DNA of 32,513 nt from IMCC26077 sp964561165 (GCA_964561165.1 CAZLOJ010000011.1:1-32513), one strand, 5' to 3'. Positions 7,548 through 16,079 are shown, numbered from the stretch's first letter. A program made the numbers and translations. The notes: a model not told the origin generated them from the sequence alone.

Positions 7548-8186
7548 ATGTCCGCTACCACCCAGCATCAGGATTCCTATCACGCTAGTTCAGCTCGCCC
7601 TAACTTGGTGGCTGTAGGAACCATCGTCTGGCTCTCCAGTGAATTGATGTTCTTTGCAGCGCTCTTCGCTATGTACTTCACGACCAGATCGGTGCAGGGG
7701 CCAGAAATTTGGAAAGCAAATACCGATCTCCTGGCCATCCCCTTCTCTTCCCTTAATACAACTGTTCTCGTGCTGAGTTCTGTGACATGTCAATTCGGAG
7801 TATTTGCCGCAGAGCGTTTTCAAGCGCGTCGAACCGGCAAACTTCGAAATATCTCAACATGGGGAATGCGCGAGTGGTTTGCGCTCACCTTTCTCATGGG
7901 AGCATTTTTTATCGCAGGTCAGGTTTACGAGTATGCCCATCTTGTTATGGAAGGTATTTCGCTAAGCAGCAATGCATATGGTTCGGTCTTCTACATCACC
8001 ACTGGTTTCCATGGCCTTCACGTCACCGGGGGCTTGTTGGCCTTTCTTATCGTTTTGATCCGGACAAGCTATGCGCGCACTTTCGGCCATAAACAAGCAA
8101 CCACGGCAATCGTGGTCTCGTACTACTGGCACTTCGTGGACGTGGTATGGATTGCCCTTTTCGCATCGATTTACTTGGTCAAATAG
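7548..8186 (+). CDS. ctaE: Cytochrome c oxidase subunit III
   Basis: A 212-residue integral membrane subunit of the aa3-type terminal oxidase. It has about five hydrophobic helices, matching the short actinobacterial form that lacks the first two helices of mitochondrial COX3. Signature segments are WLSSELMFFAALFAMYF near the N-terminus, GFHGLHVTGG, and the terminal YYWHFVDVVWIALF. The ATG at 7548 is chosen over an upstream in-frame start at 7413, because the extra 45 residues are non-conserved and run through the divergent promoter. It leads the ctaE-qcrC-qcrA-qcrB unit, 36 nt ahead of qcrC. Confidence 0.95.
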   Translation: MSATTQHQDSYHASSARPNLVAVGTIVWLSSELMFFAALFAMYFTTRSVQGPEIWKANTDLLAIPFSSLNTTVLVLSSVTCQFGVFAAERFQARRTGKLRNISTWGMREWFALTFLMGAFFIAGQVYEYAHLVMEGISLSSNAYGSVFYITTGFHGLHVTGGLLAFLIVLIRTSYARTFGHKQATTAIVVSYYWHFVDVVWIALFASIYLVK

Positions 8187-8222
8187 TTTACGAGATATAA
8201 CAGGAGAGGCAGCGTCGACTAC

Positions 8223-9020
8223 ATGTCACTTTTTAGATGGCTAACTGGCAAGAGACGTCATCGCGCCATGGCGCCTGCGCTCCTAGTTGTCGGTCTCTTT
8301 CTTATTGGCGGCATTTACTCCATCGCAGCAACACCGAATAATGCAACTGCAAGCAATGCGCGCTCCGCTTTGATTGAAGAGGGAAAGAACATCTTCCTCC
8401 GAGGATGTTCCTCATGCCACGGGTTAAACGCAGAAGGTGGGAACGTTGCGCCTTCGCTGATCGGCGTTGGTGCAGCATCTGTAGATTTCCAAGTAGCCAC
8501 CGGTCGAATGCCTATGGGTGATATGAGCGTCCAGGCGATGCGAAAGAAGCCGGTTTACAACGCCCAAGAGATAGCTGCTCTTGCTGCATATGTCGCCAGT
8601 TTGGCTCCAGGGCCTGCGATCCCGACGGCCGAACAATTAGATTACGAACGCGATGGAAATGTTGCTGAAGGTGGCGAGCTTTTCCGCACCAACTGCGCAA
8701 TGTGCCATAACGCAGCAGCGCAAGGTGGTGCGCTCACTGCAGGCAAATATGCACCAACGCTCATGGGAGTTGAACCGGTGCACATTTACGAGGCGATGAT
8801 TACTGGACCGCAGGCGATGCCAGTCTTCGGCGATCGCGCCATCACCCCTGAAGAGAAACTCTCCATCATCAAGTGGGTCAAATCTGTTGAGAGCGAAGGA
8901 AATTTCGCTGGAGCATCACTGGGCAAAGTAGGCCCGGTAACAGAAGGTTTAGTGGCATGGGTGGTAGGCATTGGTGCGCTAATCGCAATCGCAGTCTGGC
9001 TAGCCACGAAAGCGCGCTAA
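8223..9020 (+). CDS. qcrC: Diheme cytochrome c subunit of the bcc complex
   Basis: A 265-residue membrane-anchored dihaem cytochrome c1-like subunit. Residues ~17-35 form an N-terminal membrane segment. Two haem c sites follow: C62-x-x-C65-H66 and C158-x-x-C161-H162. A C-terminal helix (~243-260) anchors it again. In Actinobacteria the second haem domain replaces a free cytochrome c and hands electrons directly to the CuA site of CtaC within the III-IV supercomplex. Candidate axial methionines lie in the GRMPMGDM and AMPVFGD segments. A purine-rich AGGAGAGG lies about 13 nt upstream of the ATG. It is the second gene of the ctaE-qcrCAB unit. Confidence 0.95.
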   Translation: MSLFRWLTGKRRHRAMAPALLVVGLFLIGGIYSIAATPNNATASNARSALIEEGKNIFLRGCSSCHGLNAEGGNVAPSLIGVGAASVDFQVATGRMPMGDMSVQAMRKKPVYNAQEIAALAAYVASLAPGPAIPTAEQLDYERDGNVAEGGELFRTNCAMCHNAAAQGGALTAGKYAPTLMGVEPVHIYEAMITGPQAMPVFGDRAITPEEKLSIIKWVKSVESEGNFAGASLGKVGPVTEGLVAWVVGIGALIAIAVWLATKAR

Positions 9021-9089
9021 AGCAGATGTTGAGCAGAAAAGAACTTTTATCAAGCAGTAGAGAGCAGTAGAGAGGGAGTAGTACTAGAT

Positions 9090-10082
9090 ATGTCGAATCA
9101 ACTAGAGCCACTTGCAGATCCTGGCCTCCCTCATCATGTCCACCGCAAGGCTGATACCGATCCGAAAGCTGAGAAGCGCGCGGAACGTCAGGTCTCGATC
9201 CTCTTTCTCTTGTCTACTGCCGGAACTCTGCTCTTTATCTATTCATTCATCTGGATTCCGACCGACCTCTTTGTCTTCTTGCCACTTTTTGGAAATATCA
9301 ATGCGCACAACCTCGGTATCGGTGCTGGGTTAGGTTTCGCTCTCTTCTTCATTGGTGCTGGTGCGGTCCATTGGGCAAAAACTTTGATGCCAGATGAAGA
9401 GGTAATCGCGCAGCGTCACGAAATGCGCTCCAGCGATGAAGATCGAGCCTCCTTTGTTGAAACAGTTAAGGCCGAGGCAGGAAAAGTTCAACTCGGTCGC
9501 CGTTCGATGATCAAAAGGAGTCTCGGACTTGCTCTAGGGCTGGTCGGGCTCTCGCCAATCATTCTGCTCCGTGACTTAGGGCCACTTCCGGGGCAAAGCC
9601 TCCTGAAGACCACCTGGGATACCGGGGTGCGCATCGTTACCGATCCAGGAAATCGACCAATCCGACCAGAGGATCTCGAAGTTGGCGCAATTGCTCACGT
9701 CCTTCCTCAAATCGACGATCCAGAACATCGCAAGCTCTCGGATATCGCCAAAGACGCCGCAATTTTGATTCGGGTGCGCCCGGCAGAGCTCAAACTCTCT
9801 GAAGAGCGAATGTCGTGGACACACGAGGGCATCATCGCCTTCTCAAAAATCTGTTCACATATGGGTTGCCCAGTCGCCCTCTACGAACAACAGACAAAAC
9901 ATCTGCTTTGCCCATGCCATCAATCAACATTCGATGTGCCAACAGGCGCCAAAGTTATCTTTGGCCCCGCTGCGCGCCCTCTGCCACAATTGGCAATCAC
10001 CGTAGATAACGAGGGATACCTCATTGCAGCGGCACCATTTAACGAACCGGTCGGACCGAGCTTCTGGGAGCGAAACATATGA
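9090..10082 (+). CDS. qcrA: Rieske iron-sulfur subunit of the bcc complex
   Basis: A 330-residue Rieske protein with the long N-terminus of actinobacterial QcrA. Hydrophobic helices are at about residues 41-60, 72-92 and 147-165, giving three membrane segments before the Rieske domain. The 2Fe-2S ligands are Cys255, His257, Cys274 and His277, with Cys260 and Cys276 placed for the stabilising disulfide (CSHMGC and CPCHQS). It takes electrons from menaquinol and passes them to QcrC. A purine-rich GAGAGGGAG lies ~12 nt upstream of the ATG, after a 69-nt spacer with a tandem AGAGCAGT-type repeat. The stop codon overlaps the qcrB start by 4 bp (ATGA). Confidence 0.95.
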   Translation: MSNQLEPLADPGLPHHVHRKADTDPKAEKRAERQVSILFLLSTAGTLLFIYSFIWIPTDLFVFLPLFGNINAHNLGIGAGLGFALFFIGAGAVHWAKTLMPDEEVIAQRHEMRSSDEDRASFVETVKAEAGKVQLGRRSMIKRSLGLALGLVGLSPIILLRDLGPLPGQSLLKTTWDTGVRIVTDPGNRPIRPEDLEVGAIAHVLPQIDDPEHRKLSDIAKDAAILIRVRPAELKLSEERMSWTHEGIIAFSKICSHMGCPVALYEQQTKHLLCPCHQSTFDVPTGAKVIFGPAARPLPQLAITVDNEGYLIAAAPFNEPVGPSFWERNI

Positions 10083-11677
10083 TCACACGTCGCGAGAAAA
10101 TCGCAGGTGGTGTAGCGAATTTCATTGACGAGCGCACTGGTGCTGCTAAATGGGTTAAGAAGAATTTACAAAAGGTTTTTCCCGATCACTGGTCCTTTAT
10201 GTTGGGTGAAATCGCGCTCTATTCGTTCATCATTCTCTTACTCTCAGGAACTTTCTTAACGTTCTGGTTTGTTCCTTCCCAAGAAGAGTTGGTGTACAAC
10301 GGCTCATACCTGCCACTCAACGGTGTAAAGATGTCTGCGGCCTACGAATCCACGCTCAACATCTCCTTTGATGTGCGCGGCGGGTTGTTAATGCGCCAAG
10401 TTCATCACTGGGCAGCGCTGCTCTTCCTCGCCGCGATGGTTGCGCACTTGATGCGCGTCTTTTTCACTGGCGCATTCCGTAAACCTCGTGAACTTAACTG
10501 GATCTTTGGCGTTGCTCTCCTGACATTGGGTATCGTGGAGGGCTTCCTCGGATATTCACTTCCAGACGATCTTCTCTCCGGCACCGGAATTCGAATTGCA
10601 GAAGCGATCATTCAAGCAATTCCCGTAATTGGAACGTATCTTGCGTTCTTTGCCTTTGGGGGCGAATTCCCCGGCGAACTCTTCATTCCGCGGATCTACA
10701 CCGTGCACGTACTTCTGCTACCAGGAATCTTCCTGGCGCTCATTACGGTGCACTTGATGCTCGTGTGGTATCAGAAGCACACCCAATATCCAGGCGCTGG
10801 GCGTACCGAAAAGAACGTCGTCGGCTACCCATTGCTGCCGGTGTACATGGCAAAGGCTGGTGGCTTCTTCTTCATCGTATTTGGCGTCACAGTGCTACTG
10901 GGAGCTTTCGCCTCTATTAACCCCATTTGGATATTTGGCCCTTATACGCCAACTCAGATTTCAGCTGGTTCGCAGCCGGACTGGTACATGGGTTGGCTCG
11001 ATGGTTTGGTCCGAATGGCTCCGCCATTGGAAACCTATCTCTTCGGATACACCATCTCGTGGAACATCTTGATTCCGGGCTTGATTGTTCCTGGGATCAT
11101 CTTTACCGGCATGGCGCTCTATCCATTCATTGAGGCGTGGGCAACCGGAGATAAGCGCGAGCACCATCTATTAGATCGCCCACGAAATGCGCCCACGCGG
11201 ACTGCAATAGGTGCGATGTCGTTAACCTTTATGATCGTTTCTCTAATCAATGGTGGAAACGACCTAATAGCCACGCACTTTGGTTTGAGTATCAATCAAA
11301 TTATGTGGGGCACACGCATTAGCATCATCGTGCTGCCGCCGCTGGCCTACGTGATCACCAAGCGAGTCTGTCTCTCGCTACAGCGCTATGACCGCGAATT
11401 GGTCCTCCATGGTCGTGAGACTGGTCGTCTCGTCATGTTGCCGCATGGTGAATATATTGAAGTGCACGAACCAATCTCTCCCGAGCAGGCCTATCTCTTA
11501 ACGCAGCACCAACAGGCGCTCCCTCTCGACGCTCCCGCTATTGATGCCAATGGCGTTGCACCTCGGGCAGGGTTAAAGGCGAAGGTTCGCAACCGTTTGA
11601 GCAAGGCGATGCTCGGTGAGCAAATCGCTAAACCAACTGCTGAGGATGTAAAAGCCCTAGAAGGTGGGCACCACTAA
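10079..11677 (+). CDS. qcrB: Cytochrome b subunit of the bcc complex
   Basis: A 532-residue cytochrome b, the menaquinol-oxidising core of complex III. Haem b histidines are seen in two helix pairs: QVHHWAALLFLAAMVAHLMR (helix B) and YTVHVLLLPGIFLALITVHL (helix D). The Qo-site loop is represented by the PYTP segment followed by QPDWYMGWLDG. The ~100-residue hydrophilic C-terminal extension is usual in actinobacterial QcrB and absent from mitochondrial cytochrome b. It is translationally coupled to qcrA by a 4-bp overlap, and a hairpin terminator follows. Homologues in mycobacteria are the target of bcc inhibitors, which is family knowledge only. Confidence 0.96.
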   Translation: MITRREKIAGGVANFIDERTGAAKWVKKNLQKVFPDHWSFMLGEIALYSFIILLLSGTFLTFWFVPSQEELVYNGSYLPLNGVKMSAAYESTLNISFDVRGGLLMRQVHHWAALLFLAAMVAHLMRVFFTGAFRKPRELNWIFGVALLTLGIVEGFLGYSLPDDLLSGTGIRIAEAIIQAIPVIGTYLAFFAFGGEFPGELFIPRIYTVHVLLLPGIFLALITVHLMLVWYQKHTQYPGAGRTEKNVVGYPLLPVYMAKAGGFFFIVFGVTVLLGAFASINPIWIFGPYTPTQISAGSQPDWYMGWLDGLVRMAPPLETYLFGYTISWNILIPGLIVPGIIFTGMALYPFIEAWATGDKREHHLLDRPRNAPTRTAIGAMSLTFMIVSLINGGNDLIATHFGLSINQIMWGTRISIIVLPPLAYVITKRVCLSLQRYDRELVLHGRETGRLVMLPHGEYIEVHEPISPEQAYLLTQHQQALPLDAPAIDANGVAPRAGLKAKVRNRLSKAMLGEQIAKPTAEDVKALEGGHH

Positions 11678-11708
11678 AGCACGAGCACCAACTTCTAGTT
11701 ATCCAAGT

Positions 11709-11757
11709 ATCCCGGCCACCATTTTGATGTGACTTACGGTGCGCCGGGGTATTTTTT
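11709..11757 (+). terminator. Rho-independent terminator after qcrB
   Basis: ATCCCGGCCACC (11709-11720) pairs imperfectly with GGTGCGCCGGGGTAT (11738-11752) and is followed by a T run (11752-11757). It lies 31 bp after the qcrB stop and just before the converging ctaF stop at 11770. Read on the minus strand the hairpin has no clear U-tract, so it mainly ends the qcr transcript. Confidence 0.7.
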
Positions 11758-11769
11758 AAAGCGAAGTGT

Positions 11770-12156
11770 TTAACGGCGTTCGTATTGCAGCGACCAACCC
11801 ATAATCGAAATCATCAAGGCGGTTGCGCCAATAAGAGTGAACCACCAACCAAGAATCAATCCCAACCCGGTCAACGTTGCAAAGAGCGATACAACAAATG
11901 GCCACCAGGAGTGTGGGCTAAAGAATCCTTGCTCTCCTGCTCGGTCAGCAATTTCTCCTTCGAGATTATCTTCAGGAAGCGTTGCGCCTACGCGTCGATC
12001 GGTGAACCAGAAATAAAATCCAATCAAGATTGCAAGACAGGTGCTCAAAATAAGTGCGACGATGCCGACAACCTCTTTAGCCCACAACGCATAGACCACG
12101 GTAACGATGGCGTAAAAGAGAGCAATGCCACCAAAAAGACGCCAGCCAAACTTCAT
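11770..12156 (-). CDS. ctaF: Cytochrome c oxidase subunit 4 (actinobacterial)
   Basis: A 128-residue membrane protein of the actinobacterial oxidase subunit IV family. Four hydrophobic helices are apparent, two in the N-terminal half and two after residue 85, separated by an acidic loop. The family signature GFFSPHSWWPF lies at about residues 77-87. The subunit stabilises the aa3 oxidase and has no mitochondrial equivalent. It follows ctaD after 55 nt. GGCGAGG lies ~10 nt upstream of the ATG as a possible ribosome-binding site. It converges on the qcrB terminator. Confidence 0.92.
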   Translation of the reverse strand: MKFGWRLFGGIALFYAIVTVVYALWAKEVVGIVALILSTCLAILIGFYFWFTDRRVGATLPEDNLEGEIADRAGEQGFFSPHSWWPFVVSLFATLTGLGLILGWWFTLIGATALMISIMGWSLQYERR

Positions 12157-12211
12157 CTACTTACCTCGCCTTTCTGGTTCTCTAGTTATTGCGGTGCACA
12201 ACACCCGAAGT

Positions 12212-13861
12212 TTAGTGAGGACCTACTTCTGGATGGTGGAGATCAAATGCCGGACGCTCACTTCGAATTCGAGGAATCGATGTGAAGTTATGACGCGGTG
12301 GTGGACAGCTGGTTGCCCATTCAAGAGAGCCCCCATAGCCCCACGGATCATCCGTGGTGACCTTCGGCGAGTTCCGAGTAATCCAGATGTTGAGCAAGAA
12401 CGGAATCGTCGAGAAGGCGAGTAGGAACGCGCCGACCGTGGAGATCATATTCATGCCAGTGAAGCCGTCGCTTGCGAGGTAATCGGCGTAGCGACGCGGC
12501 ATGCCTACGATTCCGAGCCAATGCTGGATGAGGAATGTCAGGTGGAAGCCCACGAGCACGGTCCAGAAATGAATCTTGCCGAGCGTCTCGTTAAGCATGC
12601 GACCGGTGAACTTTGGCCACCAGAAGTAGAAGCCGCCGAACATCGCAAAGACGACCGTGCCGAAGATGACGTAGTGGAAATGCGCCACCACAAAGTACGA
12701 GGCGGAGACGGCAAAATCTAATGGTGGGCTAGCAAGAATGATGCCCGTTAATCCACCGAAGAGGAAGGTGATGAGGAAGCCAAGTGACCAGATCATTGGC
12801 GTATCCATGTGTACTTGGCCGCGCCACATTGTTCCAATCCAGTTAAAGAACTTCACCCCAGTTGGCACACCAATTAAGAAGGTCATAAAGGAGAAGAAGG
12901 GTAGAAGTACCTGCCCAGTTGTGAAGAGGTGATGTGCCCACACGGCTACCGAAAGCGCAGCAATCGCAATTGTTGCCGCTACAAGACCTTTGTAACCAAA
13001 GATTGGTTTTCTACTGAAGACTGGAAGGATTTCACTTACGATGCCAAAGAAAGGCAGCGCAAGAATATAAACCTCTGGGTGACCAAAGAACCAGAAGAGA
13101 TGCTGCCAGAGCATCGCGCCACCGTTTGCTGGGTCGAAGATAAGCGCTCCGAAACGGCGATCTGCTTCGAGGCCAAGAAGCGCTGCAGCAAGTGGTGGGA
13201 AGGCTAGAAGAATCAAAATCGAGGTAAGCAATACGTTCCAGGTGAAGATCGACATCCGGAACATGGTCATTCCTGGGGCGCGCATACAGAAAATCGTGGT
13301 GATGAAGTTGACGCCACCCAGGATTGTTCCAAGGCCACCAATGGCTAGCCCCATGATCCATAGATCGCTACCTATGCCCGGTGAATATTCAGCGCTCGAT
13401 AGCGGCGCGTAAGCAGTCCAACCGAACGAGGGCGCTCCTCCAGGGGTAAAGAAGCCTGCAATCGCCATAAGGCCACCAAATAGGTAGAGCCAATAGGAGA
13501 GCATGTTCATCCGCGGGAACGCGACGTCCGCAGCGCCAATCTGAAGCGGCATGATTTCATTAGCAAATCCGACGAAAAGCGGCGTAGCAAACATCAACAA
13601 CATGATGATTCCATGCATCGTGAAGAGCTGGTTGTACTGCTCGACGCTGAGGAACTGCAAGCCTGGCCGAGCAAGCTCCGCGCGCATGAACAGGGCCATA
13701 ACGCCACCGATGAGGAACCAGATAAAGGACGTAATGAGATAGAGATGTCCAATGACCTTGTGGTCGGTAGTGGTCATCCACTTAACAATTAATCGACCCT
13801 TACTTATTGGTTCTGTTGGACGGGTCTGCAAGAGTGTTGGGCGCTCTGCGTATGTTGTCAT
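12212..13861 (-). CDS. ctaD: Cytochrome c oxidase subunit I
   Basis: A 549-residue haem-copper oxidase core with twelve predicted helices. GHPEVYILALPFFG provides the CuB His and the cross-linked Tyr together with the Glu of the D-channel, so this is an A-type oxidase. WAHHLFTTG supplies the two further CuB histidines, and VVAHFHYVIFG supplies the haem a and a3 ligands. The LFTMHGIIMLLMF segment carries the first haem a His. The start overlaps the ctaC stop by 4 bp (ATGA). In M. tuberculosis ctaD is encoded elsewhere, while here, as in Streptomyces, it sits between ctaC and ctaF. Confidence 0.97.
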   Translation of the reverse strand: MTTYAERPTLLQTRPTEPISKGRLIVKWMTTTDHKVIGHLYLITSFIWFLIGGVMALFMRAELARPGLQFLSVEQYNQLFTMHGIIMLLMFATPLFVGFANEIMPLQIGAADVAFPRMNMLSYWLYLFGGLMAIAGFFTPGGAPSFGWTAYAPLSSAEYSPGIGSDLWIMGLAIGGLGTILGGVNFITTIFCMRAPGMTMFRMSIFTWNVLLTSILILLAFPPLAAALLGLEADRRFGALIFDPANGGAMLWQHLFWFFGHPEVYILALPFFGIVSEILPVFSRKPIFGYKGLVAATIAIAALSVAVWAHHLFTTGQVLLPFFSFMTFLIGVPTGVKFFNWIGTMWRGQVHMDTPMIWSLGFLITFLFGGLTGIILASPPLDFAVSASYFVVAHFHYVIFGTVVFAMFGGFYFWWPKFTGRMLNETLGKIHFWTVLVGFHLTFLIQHWLGIVGMPRRYADYLASDGFTGMNMISTVGAFLLAFSTIPFLLNIWITRNSPKVTTDDPWGYGGSLEWATSCPPPRHNFTSIPRIRSERPAFDLHHPEVGPH

Positions 13862-14682
13862 GCAACACCACCTTTAAGTGCGTTGATGTAGCTCTGATAC
13901 TCCGATGGTGAAACTACTTTTACGGTAAATCGCATTTGCGAGTGATTTCGCCCGCAATGCATATTGCAGAATCCTGGATAGGTGCCCTCTTTCTGGGCAG
14001 TGAATTCAAATTGATTCTTTACATACGGCAATGCTTGCATCTGCATCATGAACGCTGGAATCCAAATGCTATGCACAACATCGGAAGCAGTGAGATTGAT
14101 GCGAATGCGCTCACCAACTGGGAGATAAAGGGTGGGCAGCTTCTCTGGCGTACCCGTAACCGTTTTCTCCTTCGCTTCAGGATAGGTGAACTGCCACGCC
14201 CATTGAATGGCGTTGACGTCGATCTCATGGACTGCAACTCCAGCAGGTGAAATCTTTGTGATGGCAGATTGATCTCGAGCGGTGAAATAAAACAAGACTG
14301 CAACGATGATAAAAGGAATTACTGTGTACATAATCTCAAGCGGCATGTGATAACTCACTTGCTCAGGAAGTTGCTCGGGCCCACCGGTGGTCACGCGTTG
14401 TTTTGCCCGATATCTAAATGCTGCCCAAAGGATTAATACTGCAGTAAATGCACCAACCACAAAGGCGGCAATCCATGCCCATTGCCACAGGAAGTGGGAG
14501 CGATCGTTGATATCAGTAACGCCGCGAGGGAATCCAAGTGCTGGAAGTTGCTCTGTGGAGCAGCCAGAGAGAATGAGCGCAAGTGCACCCATGGAAAAGA
14601 GGCCACGCGCCTTGGCGCTTACTCGCTTGGGGCGAGCAGGGCCGAACCCTTCAATTGAGCGGACTTCTCTCCCTACTGCCAT
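13858..14682 (-). CDS. ctaC: Cytochrome c oxidase subunit II lipoprotein
   Basis: A 274-residue CuA-bearing subunit that accepts electrons from QcrC. A lipobox LSGC places the lipidated Cys at residue 41, and two helices follow (about 66-90 and 112-130). The CuA site has His in DVVHSIW and C-x3-C-x3-H-x2-M in CNMHCGRNHSQM. The Glu normally between the two cysteines (C-x-E-x-C) is Met here; that ligand acts through its backbone carbonyl, so copper binding need not be lost. ATG 14682 is chosen because the lipobox sits at the right distance and TATTCT lies 6 nt upstream. The open frame continues to 15072, but that part is antisense to the next gene and lacks conservation. Confidence 0.95.
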   Translation of the reverse strand: MAVGREVRSIEGFGPARPKRVSAKARGLFSMGALALILSGCSTEQLPALGFPRGVTDINDRSHFLWQWAWIAAFVVGAFTAVLILWAAFRYRAKQRVTTGGPEQLPEQVSYHMPLEIMYTVIPFIIVAVLFYFTARDQSAITKISPAGVAVHEIDVNAIQWAWQFTYPEAKEKTVTGTPEKLPTLYLPVGERIRINLTASDVVHSIWIPAFMMQMQALPYVKNQFEFTAQKEGTYPGFCNMHCGRNHSQMRFTVKVVSPSEYQSYINALKGGVA

Positions 14683-14688
14683 AGGAAA

Positions 14689-14694
14689 AGAATA
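14689..14694 (-). promoter_or_regulatory. -10 box TATTCT for ctaC-ctaD-ctaF
   Basis: On the minus strand TATTCT ends 6 nt before the ctaC ATG at 14682, consistent with a leaderless transcript. It also supports the short ctaC start over the long open frame. Confidence 0.6.
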
Positions 14695-14740
14695 GTCGCC
14701 CCTTTCGCCATCCGTTGAGTTGGCGAGTACCGTCTGCTTC

Positions 14741-15853
14741 GTGGTAATGGTCACAACTGGCGCATTCGATGGAGAACACCCGCTCCACCCTGCCGGCGCC
14801 GAGGTGCTTCGCGTCGCTTTCGAGCGGGGCTGGGCTCGCCCCGATGGACTCAGTGCGGCAAGCGCCCAATCCCGGCATTTACTCCGCTCGGCACGGGAAG
14901 AGATTGCATCGGGCCTTGGCGTCAGAGCAGATGAAATTGAGTTTTGGGGTGAACCGGCGCTCATTTCGCCAATGGCCATCATGGGGGCCTCCCATTTTGC
15001 ACACGGCACATTCATCGCGGGGGCGACCGAACGGCAAGAAATCTTGGCCATTGGGGCTCGCGCGCAATCCATGACGACAATTCCGGTATCAGAGATGGGA
15101 TTAATCGATAGAGATCTCTTACTTGAAGTGCTTGAGAGCGATTCGACGGTGGCGATTCAAGCAGCGAACATCGAGACCGGAGTGATACAAAACCTTGCAG
15201 ACTTGGCACCACTTGTCGGCGGTTTGGGAGCGCATCTTCATCTAGATTTCACCGCCGCTGGCCCCTTAGTGAAGCTTCCAACGTATTGGTCAACGGCAGA
15301 TTTTCCCGCGAAAAGTTGGGATGGTCCCGCTGGGCTAGGTGTCATGGTGATTAATGCGAATCAGCGGTGGGCAAATCCGCTAGCCATCAATACAACCCAT
15401 CGCGCACCCGAATCCTTCTCACTACCCCTCGCGTTAGCTGCTGCTGCTTCGCTGACTGGATGGCTCAGTGATTCAGTGCGCGAGGCAGAACGCATCAGAT
15501 CGTTGATAACGCTGATGCGGACCGTCATTAAACAAACGATTGTCGATGTTGACATTGCAGGCAGTGGCGACGCTAATCAATCGTTGCCACATATTCTCTC
15601 GATATCCATCCTTAGCGTATCTGGCGAGGAATTGGTCGCTGCCCTTGCACGCGAAGGATTCGCTGTTGCTTCGGGCTCTGCGTGTGTTGCCACAGCAATC
15701 GAACCAAGCCATGTCCTGCGCGCCATGGGACAACTGACCCATGGCAACATCAGAATCTCTTTGATGCATGGAGTAGCAGAGAGCGAGGTCAAGAAATTCC
15801 TTGCGCTACTTCCAGGAATTGTTGATAGGTTGCGAATGGAAGCGGGGGCTTGA
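14741..15853 (+). CDS. NifS-fold (cysteine desulfurase-like) protein with degenerate PLP site
   Basis: About 370 residues of class-V aminotransferase/NifS fold. Aligned by eye to IscS, it keeps the mobile-loop Cys315 (ASGSACVAT), the substrate Arg338 (GNIRISL) and the PLP-ring Asp169 (LHLDFTAAG). It appears to lack the Schiff-base Lys (Ser192, with Lys191 one residue early in AKSWDGPAGLG), the PLP-stacking His (Arg98 in TERQEIL), the Gln after the Asp (Ala172) and the phosphate-binding GATE motif (GEPAL, residues 70-74). Classical desulfurase chemistry is therefore doubtful. The next gene, 1 bp away, encodes a TusA-like protein, and fused forms of the two exist in Actinobacteria to my recollection. 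Start is uncertain: GTG 14741 follows TACCGT by 7 nt; TTG 14720 and ATG 14747 are alternatives. Confidence 0.8.
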   Translation: MVMVTTGAFDGEHPLHPAGAEVLRVAFERGWARPDGLSAASAQSRHLLRSAREEIASGLGVRADEIEFWGEPALISPMAIMGASHFAHGTFIAGATERQEILAIGARAQSMTTIPVSEMGLIDRDLLLEVLESDSTVAIQAANIETGVIQNLADLAPLVGGLGAHLHLDFTAAGPLVKLPTYWSTADFPAKSWDGPAGLGVMVINANQRWANPLAINTTHRAPESFSLPLALAAAASLTGWLSDSVREAERIRSLITLMRTVIKQTIVDVDIAGSGDANQSLPHILSISILSVSGEELVAALAREGFAVASGSACVATAIEPSHVLRAMGQLTHGNIRISLMHGVAESEVKKFLALLPGIVDRLRMEAGA

Positions 15854-15854
15854 A

Positions 15855-16079
15855 GTGGAAATTAACAAGAACGAATTAGAACTTGACTGTATTGGCGCGC
15901 TCTGCCCGACTCCAATTATTCAACTAGGTAAAGCGATCCGAGACCTGCCAGCAGGGGCAACGATTGTGTTGAAAGCCGATGATCCCGCGACGCAGAGCGA
16001 TATTTCAGCTTGGGCTCGTCTGACTGGAAATTCTGTCGCCGCCATAGCTATGCACACGTACCGCGTCACTAAGAGATAG
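15855..16079 (+). CDS. TusA-like sulfurtransferase
   Basis: A 74-residue SirA/TusA-family protein. It shows the typical start LDCIGALCPTPIIQLGKAI, with the sulfur-accepting Cys17 in the CPxP motif and an additional Cys12 five residues earlier. The second half (IVLKADDPATQSDISAW) matches the TusA second strand and helix. Such proteins carry persulfide sulfur between donor and acceptor enzymes. GTG 15855 is taken as the start because it immediately follows the upstream stop (1-bp gap) and gives the normal family length; AGCGGGGGC just upstream could serve as ribosome-binding site. The partner is presumably the NifS-fold protein. The 3' end overlaps adenosine kinase by 11 bp. Confidence 0.85.
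   Translation: MEINKNELELDCIGALCPTPIIQLGKAIRDLPAGATIVLKADDPATQSDISAWARLTGNSVAAIAMHTYRVTKR

Noticed and set aside
14683..15072. N-terminal extension of the ctaC open frame by 130 residues
   Set aside because: It is antisense to the NifS-like gene and would place the lipobox far inside the protein. The ATG at 14682 has a -10 box at 6 nt.
15801..15854. Upstream start for the TusA-like gene
   Set aside because: It overlaps the NifS-like coding sequence, and TusA proteins are about 75 residues, matching the GTG at 15855.
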